The notes beneath the pieces are model-generated. The model made no database searches. It had not been told where the DNA came from and saw only the letters and a list, made by a program, of their open reading frames with translations. Positions 35,096 to 43,356 of a stretch of 64,000 nt of DNA are shown here, piece by piece. The stretch is from Clostridiales bacterium UBA6114. GTDB taxonomy: Bacteria > Bacillota > Clostridia > Oscillospirales > Butyricicoccaceae. The position numbers were made by a program, and so were the translations under genes. Each line of letters starts with the position of its first letter. Position 1 is the first letter of the stretch. The DNA is taken from contig DIWE01000042.1 in the NCBI GenBank assembly GCA_002423435.1, positions 13,683 to 77,682 on the forward strand, read 5' to 3'.

Positions 35096-36457
35096 ATGGC
35101 CTTCGAGGGTCTTACCGAAAAATTAAACGCCGCCTTTCAAAAACTGAAAAGCCGCGGAAGAATCACCGAGTCGGACGTAAAGGATGCAATGCGCGCAATC
35201 CGGGTCGCGCTCCTCGAGGCCGACGTCAATTTTAAGGTCGCGCGGGATTTTATCCAGAAGGTTTCCGAGCGCGCCGTCGGGCAGAATGTTTTGGAGAGCT
35301 TGACCCCCGCGCAGCAGGTCATCAAGATTGTAAACGAAGAGCTTGTATCCCTGATGGGCAGCCAAAGCGCAAAAATAAAAATGGCGTCGTCCCCGCCGAC
35401 CGTCGTCATGCTTTGCGGGCTTCAGGGCGCGGGCAAAACGACAAACGGGGCGAAGCTCGCGGGAATGTATAAAACCCGCGAAAACAGGCGCCCGCTGCTT
35501 GTCGCCTGCGACGTGTACCGCCCGGCGGCGGTCGAGCAGCTCAAGGTCGTCGGCAAAAAGCTCGACGTCCCCGTTTTTTCAATCGACGGGGAGAAAGACC
35601 CGGTAAAAATCGCGAGGGAGGCCGTTTCACACGCCAAGGCGCACGGCAACGATATTGTCTTTCTCGATACCGCGGGCCGCCTTCACATCGACGAGGAGAT
35701 GATGGACGAACTAAAGCGCATCAAGGCCGCCGTCAGTCCGAATGAAATCCTCTTTTTCGTAGACGCGATGACGGGCCAGGACGCGGTCAACGCGGCCGCG
35801 GCCTTTGACGGGGCGCTGTCCGTCGACGGCGTCTTCCTTACGAAGCTCGACGGCGACGCGCGCGGCGGAGCGGCCCTCTCGGTCAGGGCAGTCACCGGAA
35901 AGCCGATCAAATTCTGCGGCGTCGGCGAAAAATTGGACCAGATCGAGGCCTTCCACCCCGACCGCATGGCGTCGAGAATACTCGGGATGGGCGACATGCT
36001 CTCCCTGATCGAAAAGGCGCAGCTGGACTTCGATGAAAAAAAGGCCTTGGAGCTTGAAAAAAAGATGCGCACACAGCGCCTGACGCTGACCGATTTTTAC
36101 GATCAGCTTGTCCAGATGAAAAAAATGGGCTCCCTCCAGGACATCATGGGCATGGTCCCCGGCTTGAATGCAAAAGCGCTAAAAAATGCTTCCGTCGACG
36201 AAAAGCAGCTTTCGCACGTCGAGGCGATCATCCTTTCGATGACTGTAGCCGAGCGGGAGAATCCCTCAATCATCAATTACAGCCGGAAAAAACGGATCGC
36301 TTCGGGCTGCGGACTCAAAATCGAGGAGATCAACAGGCTCTTAAAGCAGTTCGAGGCCATTTCGAAAATGACAAAGCAGCTTTCGTCCATGCAGAAAAAG
36401 CCCGGCCGCAAATTCGGCGGCTTCAACGGCCCCGGCGGGTTTAAGCTGCCTTTCTGA
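35096..36457 (+). CDS. ffh: Signal recognition particle protein Ffh (SRP54)
   Basis: A 453-residue SRP GTPase that binds signal peptides and SRP RNA for co-translational targeting. N domain (1-85), G domain with GLQGAGKT (about 108-115), DTAGRLHID and TKLDGDARGG, then the Met-rich M domain with RIASGCGLKIEEINRLLKQF and repeated KMTKQLSSMQ. The start MAFEGLTEK at 35096 follows GGGGG by five bases; an ATG four codons earlier overlaps the site. Third of six genes in the translation/secretion cluster. Confidence 0.97.
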   Translation: MAFEGLTEKLNAAFQKLKSRGRITESDVKDAMRAIRVALLEADVNFKVARDFIQKVSERAVGQNVLESLTPAQQVIKIVNEELVSLMGSQSAKIKMASSPPTVVMLCGLQGAGKTTNGAKLAGMYKTRENRRPLLVACDVYRPAAVEQLKVVGKKLDVPVFSIDGEKDPVKIAREAVSHAKAHGNDIVFLDTAGRLHIDEEMMDELKRIKAAVSPNEILFFVDAMTGQDAVNAAAAFDGALSVDGVFLTKLDGDARGGAALSVRAVTGKPIKFCGVGEKLDQIEAFHPDRMASRILGMGDMLSLIEKAQLDFDEKKALELEKKMRTQRLTLTDFYDQLVQMKKMGSLQDIMGMVPGLNAKALKNASVDEKQLSHVEAIILSMTVAERENPSIINYSRKKRIASGCGLKIEEINRLLKQFEAISKMTKQLSSMQKKPGRKFGGFNGPGGFKLPF

Positions 36458-36464
36458 ATCCGAC

Positions 36465-36487
36465 AATATTAAAATCTTTTTAATATT
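36465..36487 (+). terminator. AT-rich hairpin between ffh and rpsP
   Basis: AATATTAAAA (36465-36474) and TTTTAATATT (36478-36487) form a 10-bp AU stem seven bases after the ffh stop. It is AU-rich without a T run after it, so is at most a weak attenuator within the cluster. Confidence 0.4.
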
Positions 36488-36517
36488 AGCTTTATTCTTT
36501 GAGGAGGTGAATGTCAC

Positions 36518-36757
36518 ATGGTTAAGATCAGGCTGCGGAGAATGGGCGCAAAAAAAGCTCCTTTCTACCGCTTGGTGGTCGCTGATTCGCGTTATCCCCG
36601 TGACGGAAGGTTTATTGAGGAAATCGGCTACTACAATCCGATCGCGGAGCCCGTTGAAATTAAAATTGACGGTGAGCGTGCAAAGCAGTGGATTAAAAAT
36701 GGTGCTCAGCCCACCGATACCGTACGTGCCCTTATGAAAAAGGCCGGCGTAATCTGA
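36518..36757 (+). CDS. rpsP: 30S ribosomal protein S16
   Basis: A 79-residue S16 (VKIRLRRMGAKKAPFYRLVV, DGRFIEEIGYYNP), needed for 30S assembly. GAGGAGGTGA precedes the ATG. Followed 17 bp later by khpA. Confidence 0.97.
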   Translation: MVKIRLRRMGAKKAPFYRLVVADSRYPRDGRFIEEIGYYNPIAEPVEIKIDGERAKQWIKNGAQPTDTVRALMKKAGVI

Positions 36758-36774
36758 TTTGGAGAGGTTTTCCG

Positions 36775-37005
36775 ATGAAAGATCTGTTATTGTATGTCGC
36801 GAAAAATCTCGTCGACAACCCCGATGCCGTGACCGTCACCGAAACGGAGCGTGACGACTCCGTCGTTTTAGAGCTGCGCGTCGCACCCGGGGATATGGGC
36901 AAGGTGATCGGCCGCCAGGGCCGTATCGCCAAGGAAATCCGTACTCTCATGAAAGCGGCCGGGCTGAAGGAAAACAAAAAAATCTCCGTCGACATCCTTG
37001 ACTGA
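36775..37005 (+). CDS. khpA: KH-domain RNA-binding protein KhpA
   Basis: A 76-residue single KH domain with the core GKVIGRQGRIAKEIRTLMKA. KhpA (YlqC) binds RNA as a dimer with KhpB and affects cell division and elongation in Bacillota. The order rpsP-khpA-rimM-trmD is conserved. Confidence 0.95.
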   Translation: MKDLLLYVAKNLVDNPDAVTVTETERDDSVVLELRVAPGDMGKVIGRQGRIAKEIRTLMKAAGLKENKKISVDILD

Positions 37006-37054
37006 AAGGCTCATCCCGGACATACCCTTGTATATCCGGGTCCCCAGAAAAATT

Positions 37055-37122
37055 CCCCGGACAGGCCTCGGTCTGTCCGGGGCAACCCCGAAAAAAACCG
37101 GGCCGGCTTATCTGTCGGCCCG
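37055..37122 (+). other. Two GC-rich hairpins between khpA and rimM
   Basis: CCCCGGACAG/CTGTCCGGGG (37055-37064, 37073-37082) and CGGGCCG/CGGCCCG (37099-37105, 37116-37122) lie in the 145-bp gap. The first is not followed by T; the second is followed by GAGTTTGTT. They may attenuate or stabilise the transcript between ribosomal and tRNA/rRNA-processing genes. Confidence 0.6.
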
Positions 37123-37150
37123 AGTTTGTTATAACAAGATGGAGGTTTTC

Positions 37151-37648
37151 ATGAAACAGCTTTTGGAGGCGGGCGAGGTCATCAATACCCACGGCATACG
37201 CGGAGAGGTAAAAGTCCGGCCGTGGTGCGACTCTCTGTCCGACCTTTTAAGGCTCAAAACCGTTTACCTTGCCGGAAATCCTGTGCGCGTCCTTTCCTCG
37301 CGGGCACACAAGGGCTTTGCGCTGATGCTGCTCGAAGGAATCGATACCATTGAAAAGGCCGAGGCGATTAAAAACTCCGTCTTGTTCTTAAACCGGGCGG
37401 ACGTCAGTCTTCCCGAGGGCGCAGTCTTTTTGCAGGACATCATCGGATTTTCCGTGTACGACGAGCGGACAGACCGGACCGTCGGACAGATTTCCGACAC
37501 GCTCTCGCTGCCGAGGGGGGACCTGCTCATTGTACAGGGCGAAGAGGAATATATGATCCCGTCCGTTCCCGAATTCATCAAGGAAATCGATTTTGACCGC
37601 AGGACGGTCCGCATCCGCACGATAGAGGGCATGCTGAATGAAATTTGA
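37151..37648 (+). CDS. rimM: Ribosome maturation factor RimM
   Basis: A 165-residue RimM, a 16S rRNA processing factor that binds S19. The N-terminal motif INTHGIRGEVKVRPWCDS and the C-terminal PRC-barrel segment (GDLLIVQGEEEYMIPSVPEF) are intact. The start at 37151 follows GGAGG by five bases; the frame is open far upstream but that part runs through the intergenic hairpins. It overlaps trmD by 11 bp. Confidence 0.95.
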   Translation: MKQLLEAGEVINTHGIRGEVKVRPWCDSLSDLLRLKTVYLAGNPVRVLSSRAHKGFALMLLEGIDTIEKAEAIKNSVLFLNRADVSLPEGAVFLQDIIGFSVYDERTDRTVGQISDTLSLPRGDLLIVQGEEEYMIPSVPEFIKEIDFDRRTVRIRTIEGMLNEI

Positions 37649-38384
37649 CATTATGACCCTGTTTCCCGACGCGGTGCGCGCGATGCTGGGGACCAGCATC
37701 ATCGGGCACGCGCAGGGAAACGGGCTTGTCGAAATCAACTGTATCAACATCCGCGACTTTGCGTTTAACCGCCACCGCCGCACCGACGACTATCCCTACG
37801 GCGGCGGACAGGGGCTTTTGATGCTCGCCGACCCGCTTTTCGAGTGCCACCGCCACCTCACGGGCGGCGCATCTGTGCACACCGTCCTTCTGTCGGCGCA
37901 GGGCGTCCCCTTTTCCCAGCAGAAAGCCCGCGAGCTCTTGGAAAAAGGCCATGTCATCCTGGTGTGCGGGCATTACGAGGGGGTCGACCAGCGTTTCATC
38001 GACGAGTGCATCGACGAGGAGATCTCGCTGGGCGACTTTGTTTTAACCGGCGGCGAGATACCGGCGATGGCGGTTGCCGACGCGGTCTGCCGTATGGTGC
38101 CCGGCGTGCTGTCGGACGAGTCGTGCTTTACCGACGAAAGCCATTTCAGCGGGCTTCTGGAATATCCGCAGTACACAAGGCCGGAGGTCTGGCACGGCCG
38201 GAAGGTGCCCGAGATCCTTCTTTCCGGTCACCACGAAAACATCCGGAAATGGAAACGGGCGCAAAGCATCCGTCAGACGCTCGCGCGGCGCCCCGATCTG
38301 CTGAAAGCGGAGGATTTGAGCGACGAGGACCAAAAGCTCCTCTCGGCTTTTCCGGACGAAGACGGGTTCGGCGCGGAGCCATAA
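37638..38384 (+). CDS. trmD: tRNA (guanine-N1)-methyltransferase TrmD
   Basis: A 248-residue SPOUT methyltransferase that methylates G37 of tRNA to prevent frameshifting. Motifs: DDYPYGGGQGLLMLADPL, VLVCGHYEGVDQRFID in the form VILVCGHYEGVDQR, and the knot LGDFVLTGGEIPAM. It overlaps the rimM end. rplS, which normally follows trmD, is not present; the next gene is a superoxide reductase 160 bp away. Confidence 0.96.
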   Translation: MKFDIMTLFPDAVRAMLGTSIIGHAQGNGLVEINCINIRDFAFNRHRRTDDYPYGGGQGLLMLADPLFECHRHLTGGASVHTVLLSAQGVPFSQQKARELLEKGHVILVCGHYEGVDQRFIDECIDEEISLGDFVLTGGEIPAMAVADAVCRMVPGVLSDESCFTDESHFSGLLEYPQYTRPEVWHGRKVPEILLSGHHENIRKWKRAQSIRQTLARRPDLLKAEDLSDEDQKLLSAFPDEDGFGAEP

Positions 38385-38422
38385 AGAAAATTTGATAATT
38401 ATTATTGAAAACGCGCTTTCTT

Positions 38423-38465
38423 TGTGACTTTGTCACAGACAGGCCGTGCGGGCCGAATGTATACT
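38423..38465 (+). promoter_or_regulatory. Operator-like inverted repeat and -10 box before superoxide reductase
   Basis: TGTGAC-TTT-GTCACA (38423-38437) is a perfect inverted repeat. TATACT (38460-38465) is a likely -10, about 80 bp before the start. The repeat resembles Crp/Fnr-type sites but its spacer is one base shorter than theirs, so the regulator is uncertain. Confidence 0.5.
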
Positions 38466-38545
38466 ATATTCGTACACAATTAAAATACAGTATTTGTTAA
38501 TGGGCCGACGTTATGCGCCCGTGTAAAAAGAAAGGGGTATTCAAC

Positions 38546-38935
38546 ATGTGTAAGGACCAGAAATTTTTTATCTGCAAGCACTGCGGAAATCTTGTGGGGA
38601 TGATCGATGACTCCGGCGTCCCGATCATCTGCTGCGGCGAGCCGATGACCGAACTTAAGGCGAACACCGTCGACGCGTCGAAGGAAAAGCACGTCCCGGT
38701 CGCGAAGATCGACGGCAGCGCGGTGACCGTTACCGTCGGCAGCGTTTTGCACCCGATGACCGAGGAGCACCACATCGCCTGGATTTACCTGATGACCGAG
38801 GAGGGCGGCCAGCGCAAATGTCTTGCAGCGGGGGACAAACCGGAAGTGACCTTCGCGCTCACGGAGGGCGACAAGGCGCTCGCGGCTTTCGCCTACTGCA
38901 ACCTGCACGGGCTCTGGAAAAGCGAAATTGAATAG
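38546..38935 (+). CDS. Superoxide reductase (desulfoferrodoxin)
   Basis: A 129-residue two-domain desulfoferrodoxin that reduces superoxide to peroxide in anaerobes. The N-terminal desulforedoxin iron site has Cys10, Cys13, Cys29 and Cys30 (ICKHCG, CCGEPM). The C-terminal neelaredoxin domain has the His ligands in EEHHIAWIYL and the Cys/His pair in YCNLHGLW. The start at 38546 follows AAAGGGG by eight bases. Single gene with its own regulatory region and terminator; stop codon TAG. Confidence 0.95.
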   Translation: MCKDQKFFICKHCGNLVGMIDDSGVPIICCGEPMTELKANTVDASKEKHVPVAKIDGSAVTVTVGSVLHPMTEEHHIAWIYLMTEEGGQRKCLAAGDKPEVTFALTEGDKALAAFAYCNLHGLWKSEIE

Positions 38936-38953
38936 GAATACATAGGTAATAAC

Positions 38954-39003
38954 AGGCGCGCCGCAAAACGTTTTTCAGAAAACGGATTGCGGCGCGCCTT
39001 TCG
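38954..39003. terminator. Terminator between superoxide reductase and the convergent sugar kinase
   Basis: A 13-bp perfect stem, AGGCGCGCCGCAA (38954-38966) and TTGCGGCGCGCCT (38987-38999), with an inner AACG/CG-type stem in the 20-nt loop. Weak T runs on the right only. Confidence 0.7.
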
Positions 39004-39020
39004 TGTGCCAAACCGATAAG

Positions 39021-39935
39021 CTAGCTAATTTCTTTTCTCGACGGAATCGACGACTGCGCCCCGGGGCGGGTAACGCAGATCGTGGCGGCTTTGTTGGCGA
39101 AACAAATCGCCTCCGCGACGCTCATGCCCTCCAAAAGGCCGACCGCAAACGCGCCGTTAAAGGTATCTCCCGCCGCCGTCGTATCCACGCGCTTTACGTC
39201 CTCGACCCCGTAAAAGGCCGCAGGCGCGCCGGAAGACATGTGCAGGGCGCCGTTTTTCCCGAGGGTCGCGATAACGTTTTTTACCCCTTTGCAAAGCAGC
39301 TTTTCCGCGGCGGCCGCGGCGGTATGATCGTCCGTCACCGGAAGGCCGGCAATCGCCTCGAGCTCGCTTTCGTTCGGCGTGATAAAATCGATGAGCCCGA
39401 GAATTTCGTCCAGGATATTCTCCGGCGCGGGAGCCGGATTCAGGATTACCGTGCAGCCGTGTTTTTTCCCGAGCCTGATTGCCTCAAAAACCGCCTCCGG
39501 CGGGATTTCCATCTGCAGAAGGATGATTTTGTTCGCCGATATCAAAGCCTCGTTTCGGCGGATAAAGGCTTCGCCGCATTCAAAATTTGCGCCGGGAAGC
39601 ACCGTGATCGAATTGTTTCCCGCGCGGTTTACATGAATGACCGCGAGGCCGCTGCCGACGCTCTTTGCGGTCGCTATTTTCTCCGTGTTTACCCCCGCGC
39701 CCGCCAGGTTATTCTTAAGCTTTGCCCCGAGCTCGTCGTCGCCCACTGCCCCGAGCATTGTAACCGCATCCCGGGTGCGGCTGAGCCGTCCGGCGGCATA
39801 GGCCTGGTTCGCCCCCTTGCCGCCCGGTACATAGCCCTGAAGTCTGCCGAGGAGGGTCTGTCCCACCTTCGGAATTTCCGCGACGTGAATTACCATATCC
39901 ATATTAAGGCTGCCGATAACAAGAATGCCGTCCAA
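39021..39935 (-). CDS. PfkB-family sugar kinase (ribokinase-like)
   Basis: A 304-residue ribokinase-fold kinase that phosphorylates a sugar or sugar acid with ATP. N-terminal signature GSLNMDMVIHVAEIPKVGQT and GGKGANQAYAAGRLS; C-terminal signature DTTAAGDTFNGAFAVGL with the catalytic Asp near residue 253. It is closest to RbsK by motif, but in this operon (three oxidoreductases, three isomerases, an aldolase) the substrate may be a keto-sugar or deoxy-keto acid. Last gene of the leftward 12-gene operon. Confidence 0.9.
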   Translation of the reverse strand: MDGILVIGSLNMDMVIHVAEIPKVGQTLLGRLQGYVPGGKGANQAYAAGRLSRTRDAVTMLGAVGDDELGAKLKNNLAGAGVNTEKIATAKSVGSGLAVIHVNRAGNNSITVLPGANFECGEAFIRRNEALISANKIILLQMEIPPEAVFEAIRLGKKHGCTVILNPAPAPENILDEILGLIDFITPNESELEAIAGLPVTDDHTAAAAAEKLLCKGVKNVIATLGKNGALHMSSGAPAAFYGVEDVKRVDTTAAGDTFNGAFAVGLLEGMSVAEAICFANKAATICVTRPGAQSSIPSRKEIS

Positions 39936-39975
39936 TAGATCACCGCTTTCCTTTTGCTTTTTTCAGTTTCCGGGT

Positions 39976-41175
39976 TTAACAACCGACGGCCTCGTTTTGT
40001 CCGCGTCCTGACATTTCTACGGTCTCCCCGCGCTCGGCGGACAGGTACGCGGTATAAATCACTTTAAGCGTCTCCTTTGCGAGCGCGAAGCCGGATTTGG
40101 GCTCGCGATCCCCCGCTATGCACTCAAGAAAGTCCTGCAGCTCCCCGTTGTAGCCCCTGATGAATTCCTCCGACACAAGCGCGCTCTGACGGCCGATGTT
40201 GTGGTCGCTTTTTTCCATGATATGCTCCCGCTCAATGCCCTTTTCGTCGGAAAAATAAACGTCCAGAAGATTGTTCGGCGTCATGTTGCAGTGGAGCACG
40301 CCTTGGTTGCCGTAGAGGCTTAAGCGGTTTATGACGTTTCCGAGGTAGATGTCGCCCGCGGTAATGTCCGCCTTTGTCCCGTCTGAAAAGGTGATGATCA
40401 GCTGCGCCCAGTCCTCCACGTCGAACGGCCGGGTATGCAGATAGCCCCTTTCCTCAGCGCCCATTTTCCCGGTAATCGCGCTGGCGTCGCACAAAACCGA
40501 AGCAACGCCGACGGTTTCCCCGCGCGCCTCCGCTTCCCTGCGCTTGATCCAGAGCGCCGCCGCGACCGGGTGCGTGCCCTGGCGGATCAGCGCCCCTCCG
40601 CCGTTATATTTCCATTTAGCGGCATGGTCCGCGTGGGAACCCTTGTGTCCGGTCATGCCCCTGATCTGCAGAAGCTTCATTTTTTTCGCGGCGACGAGCT
40701 CGGACGCCCGCAAAAACGGGGGGCTGTAAATCCAATTTTCCGCGTAGAAAAACTGACGGCCGGACTTCTTCACCGCCTCCTCCAACTCGTTCATCTCGTC
40801 GAGGACGTGGGAGAGCATTTGTTCCTTGGAGACCTTTCCTATCGGCTCTTTATCCCCGCTTTGCCCGAAATAGCCGGTAACCGGCTTTTCGCAGATCACA
40901 TGCTTTCCCGCCGCCAGCGCCTTTTTGATCAGTCCGGCGTGGGTATCCGGCGGGGTAACGATATCGACGACGTCGATCAGCGGATCGGAAATCAGCTCGT
41001 CGGCGCTTTGGCATATGTACTTGAAACGGTGCCGGTCCGCGAACACTGAAAGCTCAGGGTCGAGGGAACAAACGGTGCGAAGCTCGAAATCCACTCCGTA
41101 GATCCGGTGATACGACTGCGCATGCATCGCGCCGGCCCAACCGGTTCCGACCATTCCGACTTGAATTGTTTTCAT
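39976..41175 (-). CDS. Gfo/Idh/MocA family oxidoreductase (1 of 3)
   Basis: A 399-residue NAD(P)-dependent sugar dehydrogenase-like enzyme. N-terminal Rossmann fold GMVGTGWAGAMHAQSYHRI, the family motif CEKPVTG with its catalytic-region Lys, and a C-terminal alpha/beta domain (GHKGSHADHAAKWKYNGGGA). It is longer than the other two copies. The final residues are hydrophilic. It belongs to the LacI-controlled operon; likely oxidation or reduction at one ring carbon of the imported sugar or cyclitol. Confidence 0.9.
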   Translation of the reverse strand: MKTIQVGMVGTGWAGAMHAQSYHRIYGVDFELRTVCSLDPELSVFADRHRFKYICQSADELISDPLIDVVDIVTPPDTHAGLIKKALAAGKHVICEKPVTGYFGQSGDKEPIGKVSKEQMLSHVLDEMNELEEAVKKSGRQFFYAENWIYSPPFLRASELVAAKKMKLLQIRGMTGHKGSHADHAAKWKYNGGGALIRQGTHPVAAALWIKRREAEARGETVGVASVLCDASAITGKMGAEERGYLHTRPFDVEDWAQLIITFSDGTKADITAGDIYLGNVINRLSLYGNQGVLHCNMTPNNLLDVYFSDEKGIEREHIMEKSDHNIGRQSALVSEEFIRGYNGELQDFLECIAGDREPKSGFALAKETLKVIYTAYLSAERGETVEMSGRGQNEAVGC

Positions 41176-41220
41176 AGGCTGTAAACTCCATCCGAATTAT
41201 GATATGTGATCCGGCCGCCC

Positions 41221-42219
41221 TTAGCCGGCCGAAGCCCCGTGCCCCGCCTTTTTGATCACGGCGTCGAGTATCCGCCTGACCCGTGCCATGTCGGGAAGTC
41301 CGGCGGTCGGCCTAAACCCGCCCGTGTATTCCACGAGGGAGTCTCGGACAAAATCGGCGTAATAGACGTCGGAGTCCGTGTCCATCAGCACCTTTTTCGC
41401 GGGCTTTCCGAATTCCCTTGTCTCAAAATAGCCGACGCCCATTGTGTAGTAGCCCTTTTTCGTGACAAAATTCCATCTGTTGTCGCGCTTATTCTCCCCG
41501 TCCATCGGGTAGGCATAGCCTGTCTCAATCGACAGGGAGGCCCCGCTGCTTAGGCGGACAAGGGCCGACGCGTAATCCTCCACATCATAGCCCGCGGCGT
41601 AATGGAAGGCCGAGCCGAGCACGTCGCCGCCCTCCGACCGGGTCAGCAGAAGCGCAAGGTCGATAAAATGCACGCCCAGATTTGTCATGCAGCCGGAGCC
41701 CGCCGTTTCGCTTTTGAGCATCCAGGGCGACGGCACGATGTAACGGCTCGGCGGACCGGCGATAAACTTGAAGGACATGTGCAGTACATCCGCCGGATCG
41801 ATCCTCTCCCGAAGCTCCCTTATCAGCGCGCTGTACCGCCAGATGAACGGAATCGCGCAGAACACGCCCGCCTTTTCCGCCTCCCTCTGCACGTCGAGCA
41901 CATCCTGTATGCACAGTCCGAGCGGCTTTTCAATGGTAAACGGTATTTTTCGCGAAATGATCAGCTTCGCAAGCGCCGGCATGTCGCGGTGCGGCGCAAA
42001 CGCAAAAACGAAATCCGGCTTCTCCCTGTCGAGAAGGGTTTCCGGGTCAATATAGGCCCTGCAGGAAAGCTCGGACGCGACTCTTTCGGACACCTTGGCG
42101 TCGGGGTCCGATACGGCCGTTATATGAAGGCGCTCCCTCGGCACGGCCGCAAGGTAAAGCGGGACGTGCCAATGGCTGACGCCGATCAACGCGATGTTAA
42201 GCTTGCCGATTCCGTTCAT
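41221..42219 (-). CDS. Gfo/Idh/MocA family oxidoreductase (2 of 3)
   Basis: A 332-residue member: Rossmann part NIALIGVSHWHVPLYLAAV, where the usual GxGxxG is altered (GVSHWH), and TIEKPLGLCIQD in place of the common EKP motif. The C-terminal domain has GSGCMTNLGVHFIDLALLL. The start at 42219 follows GGAG by six bases; an ATG four codons earlier precedes that site. The altered nucleotide loop resembles members acting on inositols or keto-sugars, but this is only a guess. Confidence 0.88.
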   Translation of the reverse strand: MNGIGKLNIALIGVSHWHVPLYLAAVPRERLHITAVSDPDAKVSERVASELSCRAYIDPETLLDREKPDFVFAFAPHRDMPALAKLIISRKIPFTIEKPLGLCIQDVLDVQREAEKAGVFCAIPFIWRYSALIRELRERIDPADVLHMSFKFIAGPPSRYIVPSPWMLKSETAGSGCMTNLGVHFIDLALLLTRSEGGDVLGSAFHYAAGYDVEDYASALVRLSSGASLSIETGYAYPMDGENKRDNRWNFVTKKGYYTMGVGYFETREFGKPAKKVLMDTDSDVYYADFVRDSLVEYTGGFRPTAGLPDMARVRRILDAVIKKAGHGASAG

Positions 42220-42432
42220 AAAAGACTCCATTTACCGCGTATCCAAAACGCCGGACCCCATGCGCGCGGGACTTCCTTTTCACCGGAAGCTCCCCGATTT
42301 GCCGGGGTTTCGCCGCCTTCGACGCGGTCGCCGCTTTTTACGGCTGAGCGGCACGCCGGAATGATGTTTTGTATCGGTTCGAAAAACAAATTCAAGCGGG
42401 CCGGTTCCGGCTCCCGGATGAACCGTCGGATC

Positions 42433-43245
42433 TCAAAAATGGTTATGATAAAACTCAATCGCTTTTTTCAGGGCGGTTTCAGGGGTCGGAAGAGGCAGGC
42501 ATTCCATGATGACCGCACCGTCGTATCCGGTCTCCAGAATAGCGGATATGATGGGCTCAAACCGGAAGCATCCCCCGCCGGGATACATCCGGTTGTCGTC
42601 CATCAGCTGCACCGAACCGATCAGGGCTCCGTGCCTGCGGATGGACGCCAGTATGTCTTTTTCCTCAAACCGCATGTGATACAGATCCAGAGACAGCCGG
42701 AGGCTCCCGCATCCGACGGCCCGGATAAACGCGGCCGCGTCGTCCCAGGTGTTGAACGCGTCGCTTTCATAGTGGTTGATCGGCTCAAAAGCGATTACGA
42801 CCTCTTTTTTCTCCGCATACCGCGCAAGGGCGGTCACGCTCCGGCCGAGATTATTAAAATAAGTTTTCTCATCCGGACAGTTGCGCATCAGTCCCTTCAG
42901 CAGGCCGAGCTGCACAATCGTCCCCGCACCGATTTTGGCCGCGAGATCGATCTGCGACATCATCCGTGAAACGGACGCAGCTCTCACGGCGTCGTCGGCG
43001 GCGGAAAGGCTTAAGCCCTCCTTTGCCGCGAGCCCCGTCCCGATGGAGGTGACGACAAGGCCAAGACGGCTGCACTTTAGCAAAAAGGGCTCCTTATTAA
43101 ACCTCTCCGCGTCTGCAATCTGAAGCTCAACCCCATGATAGCCGAAAGAGGCGGCGGTGTCCAGATGATCCGAAAGGTTCCCCCCGGAGAGCATGAACGG
43201 CGAGGCGGGCGCGCCGCTCTCCGCGATGATCGTGCTGCACAACAT
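42433..43245 (-). CDS. Sugar phosphate isomerase/epimerase, AP-endonuclease-2 fold (1 of 3)
   Basis: A 270-residue TIM-barrel protein of the xylose-isomerase-like/AP endonuclease 2 family. Metal-binding residues are suggested by VIAFEPINHYESDAFNTW (Glu), LSLDLYHMRFEE (Asp/His), SVQLMDDNRMYPG and VIMECLP (Glu). Such proteins isomerise, epimerise or dehydrate sugars, keto-sugars or inosose. Third-last to the kinase in the operon. The 213-bp gap to the next gene (42220-42432) shows no obvious gene or structure. Confidence 0.85.
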   Translation of the reverse strand: MLCSTIIAESGAPASPFMLSGGNLSDHLDTAASFGYHGVELQIADAERFNKEPFLLKCSRLGLVVTSIGTGLAAKEGLSLSAADDAVRAASVSRMMSQIDLAAKIGAGTIVQLGLLKGLMRNCPDEKTYFNNLGRSVTALARYAEKKEVVIAFEPINHYESDAFNTWDDAAAFIRAVGCGSLRLSLDLYHMRFEEKDILASIRRHGALIGSVQLMDDNRMYPGGGCFRFEPIISAILETGYDGAVIMECLPLPTPETALKKAIEFYHNHF

Positions 43246-43274
43246 TTTTGTTCCCTCCCGCTTTTTTGCCGGCC

Positions 43275-43310
43275 GGGGCCGGACGCGGACACTCCGCGAA
43301 ATCCGGCCCC
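43275..43310 (-). other. Intercistronic GC-rich hairpin after the second dctP
   Basis: Arms GGGGCCGGA (43275-43283) and TCCGGCCCC (43302-43310) with inner CGCGGA/TCCGCG (43284-43289, 43293-43298) make a 15-bp stem with loop CAC. It lies 47 bp past the dctP stop on the minus strand without a T run. Such hairpins often protect the highly expressed binding-protein transcript while reducing read-through. Confidence 0.65.
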
Positions 43311-43356
43311 TGACCGGTCAGACCCTACATTTGTCCGTTGGCCTTTAAGGGGCGTC

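Noticed and set aside
36998..37150. Longer RimM N-terminus
   Set aside because: The extra frame runs through two GC-rich hairpins and has no similarity to RimM; GGAGG sits directly before ATG 37151.
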